Source of the DNA: Clostridium psychrophilum
GTDB taxonomy: Bacteria; Bacillota; Clostridia; Clostridiales; Clostridiaceae
Direction of reading: 5' to 3'
Length of the DNA stretch: 64,000 nt
Assembly: GCF_018861705.1 (NCBI RefSeq)
Contig: NZ_JAHLEC010000001.1
Location: forward strand, 124,001-188,000
Every line of letters begins with the position of its first letter. Positions within the stretch are counted from its first letter, which is position 1. Of the stretch, positions 62,513 to 64,000 are shown in pieces. Position numbers and translations under genes: made by a program. A model generated the notes under the pieces. The model had not been told where the DNA came from. It worked only from the letters and a program-made list of their open reading frames with translations, and did not search any database.

Positions 62513-63148
62513 CTATCTTATAAAGTTCATGAATACCTTGTCTTCAACTTTAGGTTCTTCTATTTTATCTTTTCCAGCATCTACAAGTTTCAAAAGCCAT
62601 GACATATTTTTGCCGAGAACGCTCATAATCTGCATTCCCTCTTTATCTTGAGTCGCTTCACCTGGTGTTGTACCAAAAACTACATTCCAATAATTTGATG
62701 TAGGCATTACCATTTCTGAATAATTAATATAATTATTCAATTGATCGAATGTTGGGATTCCACCTGCACGTCTTACTGCGACAACGCTAGCTCCTACTTT
62801 ATGTCTAAGCATGCCTCCATTTGTAGATGTTACAAGAAATGCACGATCTAAAAATGATTTCATTGTTCCAGCTATTGCTGAATAATGTACCGGAGAACCT
62901 AAAATAATTCCGTCAGCCTCTTTCATTTTTTGAATCCATTCATTAACCTCATCATTTTTTATAACACATTGTTCATTCATATTTCTACTACATCCACCAC
63001 AAGCTAAACATCCACGTATTACTTTATTACCTACATGAATAATCTCTACCTCTATATTTTCTTTTTTAAGTTCTGTAGCTACAGCTTTTATTGCCTCATA
63101 AGTGTTTCCGTTCTTATTAGGACTACCGTTAAAAGCAATGACTTTCAT
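62513..63148 (-). CDS. Flavodoxin-fold NAD(P)H-dependent FMN reductase/iron-sulfur flavoprotein family
   Basis: A 211-residue flavoprotein: MKVIAFNGSPNKNGNTYEAI (phosphate-binding loop of FMN), then a Cys cluster CLACGGCSRNMNEQC near 47-61 resembling the iron-sulfur flavoprotein motif, and ADGIILGSPVHYSAIAG near 78-94. The remainder is the FMN_red fold. Such proteins reduce FMN, quinones or nitro compounds, or carry electrons. The ATG at 63148 follows ATGGAGGTATATATT. Its upstream region holds a triple dyad array (63255-63319), suggesting tight repressor control, typically redox- or electrophile-responsive for this class. Confidence 0.85.
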   Translation of the reverse strand: MKVIAFNGSPNKNGNTYEAIKAVATELKKENIEVEIIHVGNKVIRGCLACGGCSRNMNEQCVIKNDEVNEWIQKMKEADGIILGSPVHYSAIAGTMKSFLDRAFLVTSTNGGMLRHKVGASVVAVRRAGGIPTFDQLNNYINYSEMVMPTSNYWNVVFGTTPGEATQDKEGMQIMSVLGKNMSWLLKLVDAGKDKIEEPKVEDKVFMNFIR

Positions 63149-63254
63149 AATATATACCTCCATATAATTTTATTAATTAATAATTTTTTCTAACCTATAA
63201 TCATTATAAGGCCACAAAATTTCATTAACAAGTACGCACTTTTAAGTTAGATAA

Positions 63255-63319
63255 CTTACCTTTAGGTAAGAATTTACCCACAGGTAAGCGAACTTGCCCT
63301 CAGTTGGCAAGCATTTACC
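63255..63319. promoter_or_regulatory. Triple dyad array upstream of the flavoprotein gene
   Basis: CTTACC-TTTA-GGTAAG (63255-63270), TTACC-CACA-GGTAA (63274-63287), CTTGCC-CTCAGTT-GGCAAG (63293-63311) and a lone TTTACC (63314-63319). Centres are about 18 and 21 bp apart. Such phased palindromes fit operators of a dimeric winged-helix regulator (MarR/HxlR type); the regulator is not in the window. Confidence 0.6.
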
Positions 63320-63508
63320 ATTTAGTTTTGTTATTATGCGCTATAATAATTGATGTGTTAAAAATTTTATTTTTATATTAAGTCAAACATGTTAATTTTT
63401 AATAAAAAAATTGTATATTTATGTGTTTTAATATATAATATACTAACAATACATTTAGCATAAAAGGAGTTGAAATTGGTTCTTTAAACTCGATGATTTG
63501 TAGAGAAC

Positions 63509-64000
63509 ATGAACCTTATAATTATGAAATTTATAAAAATATTACTTAAAATAATTATTCTCATTTTAGTATCTTTTGGAATAGTTCATCTGGGATTTAT
63601 ATTATATAACAAATATAATGTAGTAAAAGTTACAATCCCCGAGGGATATACATATCAAAAAATAGGTCAATCGCTTCAAAAATTAGGATTAGTTAATGAA
63701 AAAGATTTCGATAATCAAGTTGAAAACTGGACAGATAATAATTACTGGTTTTTGAAAGGATTGCCAAATAATAAACATAAGTTAGATGGTTTCTTATATC
63801 CTGACACATATACTTTTAGAAAAGATGCATCAAGCAAATCCATTATAAACGAAATGCTTAAAACCTTCGAAGCAAATATACAACCAAATGAAAATTATAT
63901 AACTAAAAATAAGTTAAAAATAAGAAATGTTGTAATAACAGCATCTCTAATTGAAAAAGAAGCAGGAAAAGATGTAGATAGATCCAAAATAGCAAGTGTA
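63509..64000 (+). CDS. mltG: Endolytic transglycosylase MltG/YceG (partial, C-terminus off the window)
   Basis: Membrane lytic enzyme cutting nascent glycan strands. 164 residues visible: a membrane segment (about 8-28), the LysM-like VKVTIPEGYTYQKIGQSLQKLGLV, quoted by its core IPEGYTYQKIG, then KLDGFLYPDTYTF and the start of the catalytic domain VVITASLIEKEAGKD, where the family has its catalytic Glu. The start is uncertain: ATG 63509 or 63524 have no good RBS, while a strong AAAGGAG at 63464 leads only into a 5-codon TTG frame that stops at 63487. The right edge cuts the gene. Confidence 0.85.
   Translation, partial: MNLIIMKFIKILLKIIILILVSFGIVHLGFILYNKYNVVKVTIPEGYTYQKIGQSLQKLGLVNEKDFDNQVENWTDNNYWFLKGLPNNKHKLDGFLYPDTYTFRKDASSKSIINEMLKTFEANIQPNENYITKNKLKIRNVVITASLIEKEAGKDVDRSKIASV

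Overview
The window is a stretch of low-GC Firmicute chromosome, most like Clostridium in the strict sense. The reasons are strong AT bias, purine-rich Shine-Dalgarno sites ahead of nearly every gene, the clostridial/bacillar gene orders rapZ-yvcK-whiA, ftsE-ftsX-ctpB-minJ-like, and acpS-LolA-like lipoprotein-alr-mazEF, sporulation/germination-type genes, and an anaerobe's fused flavodiiron NADH:O2 reductase. No rRNA, tRNA, prophage, transposase or CRISPR array was seen. Species cannot be fixed from the sequence alone.

Left part (1-12.7 kb, all minus strand): the 5' part of helD, a dipeptide epimerase and a PepV-type dipeptidase, an OPT oligopeptide transporter translationally coupled to a PqqD-like protein, signal peptidase I, an alanine/glycine:cation symporter, a GT-A-like glycosyltransferase, the RNA methyltransferase RlmD and a twin DUF1540 protein. 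Much of this is peptide and amino-acid uptake and processing. At 13-25.8 kb lie pyk and pfkA (with a 150-nt pfkA leader carrying dyads), dnaE, a Dabb protein, a YtoI-like CBS/DRTGG regulator, the whiA-yvcK-rapZ cluster and murB.

Middle (25.9-43 kb, minus): uvrC; a peptidoglycan-elongation set FHA-FtsW/RodA-PBP; the SOS-controlled uvrB-uvrA pair with a near-perfect promoter plus LexA/DinR box; a truncated cytidine-deaminase remnant and a 35-residue membrane peptide; a secreted protein; then the MinJ-like PDZ membrane protein, CtpB protease, FtsX and FtsE. At 43.2-48.2 kb come mazEF, alr, a GerS/YdcC-like lipoprotein, acpS and two clostridial proteins of unknown role.

Right part (48.5-64 kb, both strands): an 849-residue flavodiiron-rubredoxin-NADH oxidoreductase fusion, a PadR regulator with its membrane partner, a large class B PBP, a CDF metal exporter, a cell-wall amidase, a Cof-type phosphatase, a 7TMR-DISM/GAF/GGEEF diguanylate cyclase, a flavodoxin-fold reductase behind a triple dyad array, and the 5' part of mltG.

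The most unusual content is between the genes. At least nine copies of a modular structured repeat (signature AAATCATCTCC-TGGGTCG, 50-190 bp) lie in the spacers, most often abutting or overlapping stop codons. Full copies can form two hairpins, and two sequence subfamilies show paired substitutions that keep the stems. A second, roughly 200-270 bp long-palindrome element occurs twice in opposite orientation (38.3 and 62.2 kb). A small palindromic core (ATAACAATT...AATTGTTAT) is shared between the two families and also appears in the pfkA leader. None of these encodes a protein. They may be non-autonomous mobile elements (MITE/REP-like) or a structured 3'-UTR RNA family.
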